DNA from: Pseudomonas asiatica | GTDB taxonomy: Bacteria > Pseudomonadota > Gammaproteobacteria > Pseudomonadales > Pseudomonadaceae | Assembly (NCBI RefSeq): GCF_009932335.1 | Contig: NZ_BLJF01000001.1 | Location: 2,542,001-2,606,000, forward strand | Direction of reading: 5' to 3' | Length of the DNA: 64,000 bases | Shown: piece by piece, positions 51,688 to 60,108 of the stretch | How the letters are laid out: each line of letters begins with the position of its first letter | Numbering within the stretch: position 1 is the stretch's first letter | The notes under the pieces: generated by a model | What the model was told of the DNA's origin: nothing | The model's database searches: none | What the model saw: only the letters and a program-made list of their open reading frames with translations | Position numbers and translations under genes: made by a program

Positions 51688-52241
51688 ACGTATCCGCCTT
51701 GCCTGCCGCTCACGCGGCGACGGCTGCACCGGCCGCTGCGCCGCTGCCTTCGCTTTCGACGCTCGTCGGCCAGGCTGGCAGCGTGCCGCTGACTCGCGTA
51801 TCGCTCGCCTACATCGAACCGCGCTTCAAGCTCTACCTGCGTTTCGGCGAGCCGGCGCGCACGCTGCGGCTCGACCGCTGGCGGCGCTGCGCGGTGTTCC
51901 TGCCGCGTGCAATGTTCTGCCGTGTGCGCTGGGAGGCAAACGACTACGGCACGATCCGCTGGCAGCTCATGGTGATGCAAGCCGCCACGCCGCTGGACGA
52001 CATGCAGCGCATCCCCGGCGTGCGGCCGGGCGCACGCCTGCTGCTGCACGCCGAAGGCGAAAACGCGGTGCGTGCCGTGCTGGAACGCATCGACGGCATC
52101 GAAGGGCAAAGCATCGCCGCCATCGACGTGTCGCCCGCGTACTGGCGTACGCTGGGCAACCGTCTGGCGGCCCGCCTGGCGCTGCCCGAATACACCGCCG
52201 AGCGGCACGCCGCCTGGCTGGCCGGAAGGGCGCTGCCATGA
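51684..52241 (+). CDS. DUF2840 family protein
   Basis: 185 residues. LTRVSLAYIEPRFKLYLRFG, RLDRWRRCAVFLPRAMFCRV and the C-terminal YWRTLGNRLAARLAL are the DUF2840 pattern. It is conserved between parA and traF in Tn4371-type ICEs. Overlaps both neighbours by ATGA, so it belongs to the transfer/maintenance operon. Its role is not known. Confidence 0.88.
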   Translation: MNVSALPAAHAATAAPAAAPLPSLSTLVGQAGSVPLTRVSLAYIEPRFKLYLRFGEPARTLRLDRWRRCAVFLPRAMFCRVRWEANDYGTIRWQLMVMQAATPLDDMQRIPGVRPGARLLLHAEGENAVRAVLERIDGIEGQSIAAIDVSPAYWRTLGNRLAARLALPEYTAERHAAWLAGRALP

Positions 52242-52837
52242 CGACCCAATCCAACACCACATGCACGCACGAAGCCGCGCCGCATCCTCGCTCGCGCCTG
52301 CGCGTTCGCATCGTGCTGGCGGGCTTCGCCGCCGTCGGCCTCGCTGCGCTGGCCTGGGCGGCTTTCGTGTCGCCGCTGCCGCGTCTGACCTACAACCCGT
52401 CCGACAGCGTGGCGGTCGGCTGGTATCGCATCGAACCGTTCGACCCGCGCACCGCCTCGCTGCCACGTCCGCTGTCCGTGGACAGCATCGTGCTGGTGCC
52501 GCTGCCCGACAGGGCCGCCATGCTGGCTGCGCAGCGCGGCTACCTGCCGACCCGCGTTCCGCTGCTCAAACGTGTGGGCGCGGTCGCGCCGCAACACGTT
52601 TGCATCGTCGCCGGGCAGGTACGCATCGACGGCGTGCCTGCGGCCGCCGCGCTGCTTGCCGACCGGCTGGGCCGGCCGCTGCCATCCTTGCAGCTTTGCC
52701 GCCGCCTCGAACCGGGCGAGCTGTTCCTGTTGAGCGTGACCAATCCGGCGTCGTTCGACAGCCGCTATTTCGGCCCGGTCAGCGCATCCGCCGTGATCGG
52801 CGTCGCGCACCCGGTCTGGCTGGAGGCACGTCCATGA
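52238..52837 (+). CDS. traF: conjugative transfer signal peptidase TraF
   Basis: 199 residues of the S26 family. One membrane helix (about 24-46). Catalytic Ser in YNPSDSVAVGWYRI and Lys in PLLKRVGAVAPQ are both present; FDSRYFGPVSASAVIG is the conserved end. TraF matures and cyclises the pilin for mating-pair formation in the periplasm. Overlaps DUF2840 by four bases. Confidence 0.92.
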   Translation: MTTQSNTTCTHEAAPHPRSRLRVRIVLAGFAAVGLAALAWAAFVSPLPRLTYNPSDSVAVGWYRIEPFDPRTASLPRPLSVDSIVLVPLPDRAAMLAAQRGYLPTRVPLLKRVGAVAPQHVCIVAGQVRIDGVPAAAALLADRLGRPLPSLQLCRRLEPGELFLLSVTNPASFDSRYFGPVSASAVIGVAHPVWLEARP

Positions 52838-53289
52838 TGGCCGCCGATTCGCTGCACGTTGCCGTGCCTCTCATCGTGCCATCGGGCATGCCGTTCCAGT
52901 GGCTGCCGCCGTGTCGTCGCGCGTGCAGCGCGGGCGCATTCGCGCCGCGCCTCGCGCAACATCCGGCGCAGCCGTCCAGCGTGCAGGCGTCTTGCCTCGA
53001 ACGCGCCCGGCCTGCGGCCATTGGCGCGTTCGCCGACGGGCTGGCTGCAAGCAGCGCAACGCCGCCGGGCCGCCGACGCCCGGAGCGACAGCGAGGGGCA
53101 AAGGCGGAAGGCAAGACAAAAGGGTTCGGCACTCTGCCGCCCGCAAAGCCAGTCTGCACGTGGGGGTGGCGCGGCACGGCGCGGCTTCGCCGCCGTGCCG
53201 CGTGGGGCGCGAGGCACGCGCCGATGCAGGCATGTCCGCGTGCTTCGCACGCTCGGACACGCCGGAGCTTGCAGGGAGCACAGCCATGA
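52834..53289 (+). CDS. hypothetical ORF between traF and relaxase
   Basis: An open frame of 151 codons that overlaps the traF stop and the relaxase start by four bases each. It is rich in Ala, Arg and Pro, with no motif I recognise. The exact ATGA overlaps on both sides argue that it is translated; the composition argues for a chance frame. Alternatively this 450-base stretch is a leader or holds oriT, which often lies next to the relaxase gene. Confidence 0.35.
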   Translation: MMAADSLHVAVPLIVPSGMPFQWLPPCRRACSAGAFAPRLAQHPAQPSSVQASCLERARPAAIGAFADGLAASSATPPGRRRPERQRGAKAEGKTKGFGTLPPAKPVCTWGWRGTARLRRRAAWGARHAPMQACPRASHARTRRSLQGAQP

Positions 53290-55289
53290 CCGACCGCGGC
53301 GACCATGATTTCTGGGTGCGCCCTGGCGCGCCGAAGAACCGAGGCAAAGGCCAGGGCCAGAGCTTCGTTTCCAAGGTGCTCAAGCAGGCTGGCAAGGCCA
53401 GCGGCGGCAAGTCGGCGGTGCGCCGTCCTACCGCTGGCGGGAGCGGCCAGCACGCCGGCCAGCGGCCCGGCTCACGGCTTGGACGCGGCCATACGGCGGC
53501 GCGCTTCGCAGGCGCAAAGCTGACCCCTATGTCACGGCGCGTGACCATCAAGACGCTGCTGGTCAACCAGCGCAACGCCAGTCCGCAGTCGCTCGCCAAG
53601 CACCTGCGCTACATCGAGCGCGACGGTGCCGGCCGGAACGGCGAGCCGGGCCGTGCCTACGGGCCGCAGACCGACGAAGCCGACCTCGATGCCTTCAAGG
53701 AACGCTGCCAGGACGACCGACATCATTTCCGCTTCATCGTCTCACCTGAAGACAGTGCGGAGCTGGACGACCTGCGCACCTACACCCGGCACCTGATGAA
53801 CCGGATGGAGGCCGACCTGGGGACGCGGCTGGATTGGGTGGCGGTCGATCACTGGAACACCGACAACCCGCACACGCACCTGATCGTGCGCGGACGCGAC
53901 GATACCGGCAAAGACCTCATCATCGCGGGCGACTACATCGCCCACGGCTTCCGCCATCGCGCCGCCGAGCTGGCGACGGAATGGCTGGGGCCGCGCACCG
54001 AACTGGAGATCCAGCAGACCTTGCAGCGCGAGGTGGAGCAAGAGCGGTGGACGAGCCTCGACCGCACGTTGCAGCGCGAGGCCGGCGAGGATGGCCGGGT
54101 GCAGATCGAACGCTTCAACGAACCCCGGCTGCAACGCCAGCGCCTGCTGCTGATCGGCCGCCTGCAACACTTGCAGCGCCTGGGCCTGGCCGACGAGGTG
54201 CAGCCCGGCACCTGGGCCGTCCATGCGGACGCGGAGAAGACCTTGCGTGCCCTGGGCGAGCGTGGCGACATCATCCGAACGATGCAGCGGGCCATGAGCG
54301 GCAAGCCTCGCGAGCTGGCGGTGTTCGAGCCGGGCGACGACGGCCGCACTATCGTCGGTCGCGTGGCTGCTAAGGGTCTGGCCGACGAGCTGCACGACCG
54401 CGGCTATCTGGTCATCGACGGGTTGGACGGCAAAGCCCACTACGTCGCGTTGGACGCCCGCGACGAGCTGGCGAACTATCCCATCGGCGCGGTGGTGGAG
54501 GTACGCGGTTCCGCCGAGGTGCGGGCGGCCGACAAGAACATCGCCACGCTGGCGAGCAATGGCCTGTACCGCACCGATCACCACCTGGCGATCGAGCAAG
54601 GCCGAGCCAAGCCCGGCCGCGACCCGCAAGAGGCTGTGGCGGCCCATATCCGCCGGCTGGAAGCCCTACGGCGGGCCGGCATCGTGGAGCGCGTGGCCGA
54701 GGGGTTATGGAAGGTGCCGGACGACTTGGCCGAGCGTGGCCGCCAGTACGACGCGCAGCGGCTGGGCGGCGTGGCGGTCGAACTGAAATCGCATCTGCCG
54801 ATTGAACGGCAGGCCCGCGTCATCGGCGCGACCTGGCTGGATCAGCAGTTGATCGGCGGCGGCAAGGGACTGGGCGACCTGGGCTTTGGCGGCGATGCTA
54901 GGCAAGCCTTGCAGCAGCGCGCCGACTTCCTCGAAGAACAGGGGCTGGCCCAGCGGCGCGGGCAGCGGCTGATTCTCTCCCGGAATCTGCTGGAAACGCT
55001 GCGCAATCGGGAGCTGGCGCAGGCCGCCCAGCACATTGCCGCCGATAGCGGATTGGAGCATCGGCACGTCACAGACGGGCAGCGCGTAGCCGGCATCTAC
55101 CGGCGCTCGGTCATGCTCGCCAGCGGTCGCTATGCGCTGCTCGATGACGGCATGGGATTCAGTCTGGTGCCTTGGCGGCCGATAATCGAGCCACGACTGG
55201 GGCAGCAGATCGCCGCGACTGTACGCGGCGGCGGTGTGTCATGGGAGGTTGGACGGCAAAGAGGTCCTGGGATTGGATCGGGGCCGTAG
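53286..55289 (+). CDS. relaxase, VirD2-like (TraR/Rlx), Tn4371 type
   Basis: 667 residues. A basic, flexible N-terminus (1-85) precedes the relaxase domain. SLAKHLRYIERDG supplies the candidate nicking tyrosine, and HHFRFIVSPED and NTDNPHTHLIVRGRD supply the HxH metal motif. The C-terminal DUF3363 part (from about 290) ends GGGVSWEVGRQRGPGIG. It nicks oriT and pilots the DNA strand in conjugation. Full length for the family. Next ICE genes (traG, trb) are displaced by the cargo that follows. Confidence 0.92.
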   Translation: MTDRGDHDFWVRPGAPKNRGKGQGQSFVSKVLKQAGKASGGKSAVRRPTAGGSGQHAGQRPGSRLGRGHTAARFAGAKLTPMSRRVTIKTLLVNQRNASPQSLAKHLRYIERDGAGRNGEPGRAYGPQTDEADLDAFKERCQDDRHHFRFIVSPEDSAELDDLRTYTRHLMNRMEADLGTRLDWVAVDHWNTDNPHTHLIVRGRDDTGKDLIIAGDYIAHGFRHRAAELATEWLGPRTELEIQQTLQREVEQERWTSLDRTLQREAGEDGRVQIERFNEPRLQRQRLLLIGRLQHLQRLGLADEVQPGTWAVHADAEKTLRALGERGDIIRTMQRAMSGKPRELAVFEPGDDGRTIVGRVAAKGLADELHDRGYLVIDGLDGKAHYVALDARDELANYPIGAVVEVRGSAEVRAADKNIATLASNGLYRTDHHLAIEQGRAKPGRDPQEAVAAHIRRLEALRRAGIVERVAEGLWKVPDDLAERGRQYDAQRLGGVAVELKSHLPIERQARVIGATWLDQQLIGGGKGLGDLGFGGDARQALQQRADFLEEQGLAQRRGQRLILSRNLLETLRNRELAQAAQHIAADSGLEHRHVTDGQRVAGIYRRSVMLASGRYALLDDGMGFSLVPWRPIIEPRLGQQIAATVRGGGVSWEVGRQRGPGIGSGP

Positions 55290-55355
55290 GCTGTCGTACC
55301 GAGTTAAGGTGTCGAGCAGCGTTTTGGCCCTAGCTTCTGTGCTCCGTTAAGACGA

Positions 55356-56051
55356 CTAGTCTGTGCTTATCGACGACGCTGTGGGTGCATGGTTGCTTGC
55401 CAATTCCGGTGCAACTCGCAAACGCGCTGCCCCGACCTGAACTGCCCATTCAACGATCTGCCCGGCCAATATATCCGTGGCGACACCGAACGCGCTCACC
55501 ACATCGGCCTCTCGCTTGCTGCCTGTGGCTTGGATTGCTTCGAAGCGTCTACTGGCAATAGCAGTCCGTTTGGCCGGATCGACCAGTTGCACATCGAGCC
55601 GAACCGCGGCGATCGCTTCAGTGCCGCGGTATTCGAGCTGGAACGCCCGCAGCGTACTGCGCAACTCCATATCGGCGCTCATTGGGGTGCTATCGGTAAT
55701 CACGGAAGTCGACCGCCCATCGCGCATGAAGGCTTCGACGATTCGGTCACGCAGCAGCACCGGTGCGGGGTCGGCCCAACGCACTCCTTGCCAAGCCGAC
55801 AAGCGACCATCGGGCTGCGCAATGAACAGCCGCTCCGAATCCAGGACGCGACTACTCTCAGGGGCGTAGACGCGCAGCGCCCCGGGTCCCGGAACGGCGC
55901 GCGGCGTACTCTCCGCCTGGGCGATGTGATAGTCGGGCAATTTGTAGGTGACCATTGGAGCTGCTTTGGGAAGCACACTGCACGCGGACAAGCCGAGTAC
56001 TAGCGTCATAGTCACGGCAGCGACGGGAATCATCCTGGCGGAAGTGTTCAC
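55356..56051 (-). CDS. ABC-type transport auxiliary lipoprotein (PqiC/MlaB-neighbour type)
   Basis: 231 residues with a lipoprotein signal ending LSAC (C24), then a beta-rich ABC_trans_aux domain (LPDYHIAQAESTP, DSERLFIAQPDGRLSAWQGV). Such lipoproteins sit in the outer membrane with MCE transporters. Last gene of the cargo operon; its ATG overlaps the MCE gene stop. It ends 67 bases from the relaxase stop, facing it. Confidence 0.88.
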   Translation of the reverse strand: MNTSARMIPVAAVTMTLVLGLSACSVLPKAAPMVTYKLPDYHIAQAESTPRAVPGPGALRVYAPESSRVLDSERLFIAQPDGRLSAWQGVRWADPAPVLLRDRIVEAFMRDGRSTSVITDSTPMSADMELRSTLRAFQLEYRGTEAIAAVRLDVQLVDPAKRTAIASRRFEAIQATGSKREADVVSAFGVATDILAGQIVEWAVQVGAARLRVAPELASNHAPTASSISTD

Positions 56052-56977
56052 GGCTTGGTTTCCTCAATGTTCTCTCCACCGAGCAGGTATTGCGCCGGAT
56101 TGCGATCCAGTCGGCGCAGCACGGTGTTTAGATTGGCCAGCGCCTGCTGGAGTTCGTGCATGGCAGGACCTGTGGCGGCCAAGCCCTGGTTCAGCGATTC
56201 CTGATTGTTTTGCAGTAGCGTCTCAACCCTGAAAGCGGCGCGTTCGAGGGATGCCGTTGCATCACGCGTGTTCACCATGATTTGCTTACCATCGTTATTT
56301 AGTAGCAGGTTGGCATCGCGAAGAGTGCTATTTGCTTGGCGCACGGCAGCTGTCGATTCTCTGCTTGCTTCGGTCAGATTGCTGATTAACGTCGCGATCT
56401 CGGCCCTCTGGTCAGCGACCGCGCCCGTGGTCTGTTCAAGATTCACCAGACTGCGGTGCACAAGAGCCAAATTCTCCTTCGACAGTAACTCCTGCGTGCG
56501 CAGCAAGATGCCGTTGAGTGTCGTCATGCTGTTCCCCTCACCGGAGACCAGGGATGCCATCGCCGAACGTGGTGCGAGGATCAACGGTTCCTCGTCCTCT
56601 CTCCGATCCAGCAATGGCACGTTTGGCCCACCGTCGCTCAACTCGATCACCGCGTTGCCGGTAATTCCCGTGATGACCAATTCAGCGCGGGTATCCTGCC
56701 GGACCGGGATGGTGGCATTGATGCGTACGCGCGCTATCGCCCGCCTTGGGTCTCGCGGTGAAAGAGAAAGTGCAACGACTTCGCCAATCGTGATTCCGCT
56801 GTACTGAACCTGGCTGCCGGGCGTAAGCCCGGTCACTGGCTCATCGAACATAATCCGGTAATACTGGTAATCGTGGTCGGAACGTGTGTCGCTGAGCCAA
56901 AGCGCGAAGCCAATACCAATCGCACCGAGCAGCACGACGAACAGACCAATGAATACATGATGGGCACGTGGTTCCAT
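56048..56977 (-). CDS. MCE/MlaD family protein
   Basis: 309 residues. One N-terminal helix (FIGLFVVLLGAIGIGFALWL), the MCE domain (about 40-120: MFDEPVTGLTPGSQVQYSGI) and a long C-terminal helical/coiled part (about 170-290). MCE proteins form a hexameric lipid-conducting ring on the periplasmic side of an MlaFE-type ABC transporter. A 91-base gap separates it from the ATPase gene, the only real gap in this operon. Confidence 0.9.
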   Translation of the reverse strand: MEPRAHHVFIGLFVVLLGAIGIGFALWLSDTRSDHDYQYYRIMFDEPVTGLTPGSQVQYSGITIGEVVALSLSPRDPRRAIARVRINATIPVRQDTRAELVITGITGNAVIELSDGGPNVPLLDRREDEEPLILAPRSAMASLVSGEGNSMTTLNGILLRTQELLSKENLALVHRSLVNLEQTTGAVADQRAEIATLISNLTEASRESTAAVRQANSTLRDANLLLNNDGKQIMVNTRDATASLERAAFRVETLLQNNQESLNQGLAATGPAMHELQQALANLNTVLRRLDRNPAQYLLGGENIEETKP

Positions 56978-57068
56978 GATCAGACCACCTCGTTCTCAGA
57001 GTTTAAATATTGCGTGCGCCCAGCCCAATGCGTGCGCGACGGAAGAATGATGCAGATGCGGAGGGGTT

Positions 57069-57890
57069 TCATGGCTGCGTCTCTTGGCTGGAAGCACCAG
57101 TGGCCTGTGCGGCCGCACGGCCACGGGGGCCGTGAAAGTATTCCTGTATCCACGGGTGCTTGAAGCGCTCGACTGCCTCGATGCCGTCGTTGATGAGTAC
57201 CTTCTGGTTCGCCAGGACCGCGACACGGTCGCATATGGTGTACAGCGTATCGAGGTCGTGGGTTACCAGAAACACCGTGAGGCCCAGTGCATTGCGCAGG
57301 GTCAGAATCAATTGGTCGAAAGATGCAGCCCCGATTGGATCCAGTCCTGCGGTGGGTTCGTCAAGAAACAGGATGTTCGCATCAAGCGCCAAGGCTCTCG
57401 CCAGTGCTGCTCGTTTCACCATGCCTCCGGACAACGAGGCCGGATACTTGTCTCCCGCTCCGGCAGGCAACCCCACCAAGCCCAGCTTGCTTCTTGCCAA
57501 ACGCTCGGCAAGAGGCCGCGCCAGACCGACATGCTCGATCAAAGGAAGAGCGACGTTCTCCAAGACGGTCAGCGATGAATACAACGCGCCCTTCTGGAAC
57601 AGAATGCCGAACCTTCGCTCCATACGCGCGCGCGCAAGCCATTGGGCTCGCAGTAGGTCGCGCCCCCCGATACGGACCACGCCCGAATGCGGCTTCTGCA
57701 GCCCGACGACGCTACGCAAGAGCACGGATTTCCCGGTGCCTGACCCTCCCACCACGCCAAGGATTTCCCCGCGCCGCACGTCCAGGTCTAGGTCCTGATG
57801 GACCTGCTGGGTTCCAAACCTGTTGTCCAGGCCGCGCACTTCAATAGCGTGTCGCACACCGTTGTCGGTGTCTTGCTTCACCGCGCTCAC
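57069..57890 (-). CDS. ABC ATPase, MlaF-like
   Basis: 273 residues. Walker A GGSGTGKSVLLR (the MlaF-type variant), signature LSGGMVKRAALARAL, Walker B NILFLDEPTAGLDP, and LVTHDLDTLY. It energises the MlaE-like permease. Its start overlaps the permease stop by four bases. Confidence 0.92.
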   Translation of the reverse strand: MSAVKQDTDNGVRHAIEVRGLDNRFGTQQVHQDLDLDVRRGEILGVVGGSGTGKSVLLRSVVGLQKPHSGVVRIGGRDLLRAQWLARARMERRFGILFQKGALYSSLTVLENVALPLIEHVGLARPLAERLARSKLGLVGLPAGAGDKYPASLSGGMVKRAALARALALDANILFLDEPTAGLDPIGAASFDQLILTLRNALGLTVFLVTHDLDTLYTICDRVAVLANQKVLINDGIEAVERFKHPWIQEYFHGPRGRAAAQATGASSQETQP

Positions 57891-59044
57891 CAGCCCATCT
57901 CCATGAAGAACAGTGCAGCGATGGCGTCTATCAGGATCACCATGAAGATTGATTGCACGACACTAGACGTCGTGTGGTCGCCTACCGACTCAGCGCTACC
58001 GGCGACCTTGAACCCTTCATGGCAGCCGATAGCGGCGATCATCACCGCGAAGAGCGGGGACTTGCTCATTCCGACAAGAAAATGGCGCACCTCGATTTTT
58101 TCCTGCACGATGGCAAGGAACTGTGCGGGAGGAATTTCCAAGCTCAGTGCGCATACGGTGGCGCCGCCCGCAATGCCAGCCAAGATGCCTACTAAGGTGA
58201 GCAGTGGCAAGGACACAAGAAGCGCCAGCACGCGTGGCAGCACCAGTAACTCGATGGGGTCGAGCGCGTTGGAGCGAAGCGCATCGATCTCTTCATTTGC
58301 CTTCATCGAACCGATTTGGGCGGTGTACGCGCTTGCGGTACGGCCTGCAATCAATATGGCCGGGAGCAGCACTCCGAACTCGCGCATGAACGAGAAGGCG
58401 ACCAGATGCACCGAGAAGATGCTCGCACCGAAGTTGGCCAGCACCGTTGCTCCCAGGAACGCCACCACCATTCCTACCATGAAGCTCAGTAGCGCCACGA
58501 TGGGAATGGCGTCCACCGCTGATCGCTGGATTTGAGCGATCACCGAGGTCGCGCGCCAGCGACGCGGGTGACGAACGGTACGGCTCCATGTTTCGATGAT
58601 CTGGCCCACGAACCCGGCCAGACCAAGACACGCACGACAGCCCTGTTCCAAGGTCAGGCCTATGCGTCCCAGACCGCGGAGCAGAGGATTCCCGCTCACC
58701 GCTGCTTTCTCCGTCTTCTGCTGATCGGTAGCAGCGGCGGCCAGCGCTCTCATTAGGGCGAGGCGATCCGAGGACAGATTTGGAGCTGCCTCCGGCCGGT
58801 CGAGTATCGAGTCTGGCCCGAGAATTTCCACCAGCAGAGCCGCGCCGGCGGTGTCCAGTCTCTGGACTTGCGTCCAGTCGAGTAAGGGAGTGGCGTACCC
58901 CTCGGCATGACTGATGCGGGCGGCGGACACGGATTTTGCCAGACTGGCGTAGTGCTCTATCGTCCAGTCGCCACCCGCCAGCCATTTGTGATCACCGCCG
59001 ACCATGGCATCCTGCCGGAGCCAAGCCTGTGAAGCGTTGCTCAT
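57887..59044 (-). CDS. STAS-MlaE fusion: MCE-type ABC permease
   Basis: 385 residues. The first 100 or so residues form a STAS-like domain (YATPLLDWTQVQRLDTAGAA), the equivalent of separate MlaB. The MlaE permease part follows with five to six helices (SFMVGMVVAFLGATVLANFG, GRTASAYTAQIGSMKANEEI, DALRSNALDPIELLVLPR). Fusion of MlaB and MlaE in one chain is known in similar operons. The start at 59044 overlaps the lipoprotein stop (ATGA). Confidence 0.92.
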   Translation of the reverse strand: MSNASQAWLRQDAMVGGDHKWLAGGDWTIEHYASLAKSVSAARISHAEGYATPLLDWTQVQRLDTAGAALLVEILGPDSILDRPEAAPNLSSDRLALMRALAAAATDQQKTEKAAVSGNPLLRGLGRIGLTLEQGCRACLGLAGFVGQIIETWSRTVRHPRRWRATSVIAQIQRSAVDAIPIVALLSFMVGMVVAFLGATVLANFGASIFSVHLVAFSFMREFGVLLPAILIAGRTASAYTAQIGSMKANEEIDALRSNALDPIELLVLPRVLALLVSLPLLTLVGILAGIAGGATVCALSLEIPPAQFLAIVQEKIEVRHFLVGMSKSPLFAVMIAAIGCHEGFKVAGSAESVGDHTTSSVVQSIFMVILIDAIAALFFMEMGW

Positions 59045-59661
59045 GGCTGCGTGTCCCGCCAAGCGCTGTCGATGCGCTCGATGCAGTTCGTGATCGCCGC
59101 TTTGGCATGACCCAGCAATGTGTACGAACCGGCGAACTCTTTAATGACGTTGCCGCGCTCGAAGCAACTGGCGGCAGCAACCCGGCGTCCCGTCCTTAAA
59201 TCGACTGCTTCGAACTCTAGGCTGGCACCACCCGTCGTCACGGGTCCAACCAGCAGGGTCGTCATTGCATTGACTGCCCGATTCGGTGTCTGCAGTTCGG
59301 TGACCGCTACACGCACCCGAACCTGTCCCGCGCCACCTGGGGGGGCGGGACTTTTGCCTTCCTGGCGTTTCAGTTCGCTCGTCACATGGTCTAGCACTTC
59401 GCGCTGCTGCGCGTCATCGAGCCCATCGATGCGACCCGAGGCGGTCTTGATCTGCGCTTCTTCCACCACGACAGCGGCATAACGCTTGGGCTCGAATCCC
59501 GCTGCGCGGTACATCAGTACGTTCTCGTATCGTGTCGGCGATAACTTCTCGTAGTCGCCGAGAAATCCGGAGCGCGTCATGCTGTTGGTCGCGCATCCAG
59601 AGAGCGCGCCTGCTACGCAAAAAAAGATGCCGCCGCGGATCAATGCAGTTTTGCTCTTCAT
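59041..59661 (-). CDS. DUF3313 family lipoprotein
   Basis: 206 residues. Signal ends LSGC (C23). FLGDYEKLSPTRYENVLMYR is typical of DUF3313 outer-membrane lipoproteins; a C-terminal stretch has GHAKAAITNCIERIDSAW. It stands between the SMR-like and MCE genes. A structural or linking role at the outer membrane is possible; not known. Confidence 0.82.
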   Translation of the reverse strand: MKSKTALIRGGIFFCVAGALSGCATNSMTRSGFLGDYEKLSPTRYENVLMYRAAGFEPKRYAAVVVEEAQIKTASGRIDGLDDAQQREVLDHVTSELKRQEGKSPAPPGGAGQVRVRVAVTELQTPNRAVNAMTTLLVGPVTTGGASLEFEAVDLRTGRRVAAASCFERGNVIKEFAGSYTLLGHAKAAITNCIERIDSAWRDTQP

Positions 59662-59676
59662 AATGGGTCTCCTTGA

Positions 59677-60108
59677 TCAAACGAAACTAAGACAGGCAAT
59701 GCCTGCTGCGATGAGGGCGGTGCCAGACCAGCGCGTTACCGATGCGACATCGCCTAGTAGGAGGGCGCCGACGCCCAAGTTTCCAAGTAGCCCGATTCCT
59801 GCCCAGGCTGCAGAGGCCGCGCTGATCGGAATCCGCTTGAGCGCGAACCACAAAAGTGCGCCGCTGGCCGCCATGCACGTCACTGCCACACAGAGGCCGA
59901 CCCAGCGCATCGGACCGCCCGCCGTGATGGCCCGCAGGCCCAGTGGATAGCCCGCTCCTAGAACCCCTGCGGCAATGACAATCGACCAGGATTTCCAGAT
60001 CAGCGGATGGGTGCTGAATCGCATAAGCCTAGCGAGACATACGCATGAAGCGTGGGTGCATACGAATTCTGAGAATGCGCAGCACGCGGCGGCTCGCAAG
60101 AGACTCAT
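59677..60108 (-). CDS. SMR/DMT-type small membrane transporter
   Basis: 143 residues from the ATG at 60108, which has GGAG and overlaps the RND stop (ATGA); about four helices between residues 36 and 143. The C-terminal half (SAASAAWAGIGLLGNLGVGA, RWSGTALIAAGIACLSF) is like SMR proteins. The membrane-embedded Glu essential in EmrE is not seen in the first SMR helix. A start at 60024 gives the usual 115-residue size. It may be a lipid- or drug-related carrier, or an accessory subunit. Confidence 0.7.
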   Translation of the reverse strand: MSLLRAAACCAFSEFVCTHASCVCLARLMRFSTHPLIWKSWSIVIAAGVLGAGYPLGLRAITAGGPMRWVGLCVAVTCMAASGALLWFALKRIPISAASAAWAGIGLLGNLGVGALLLGDVASVTRWSGTALIAAGIACLSFV

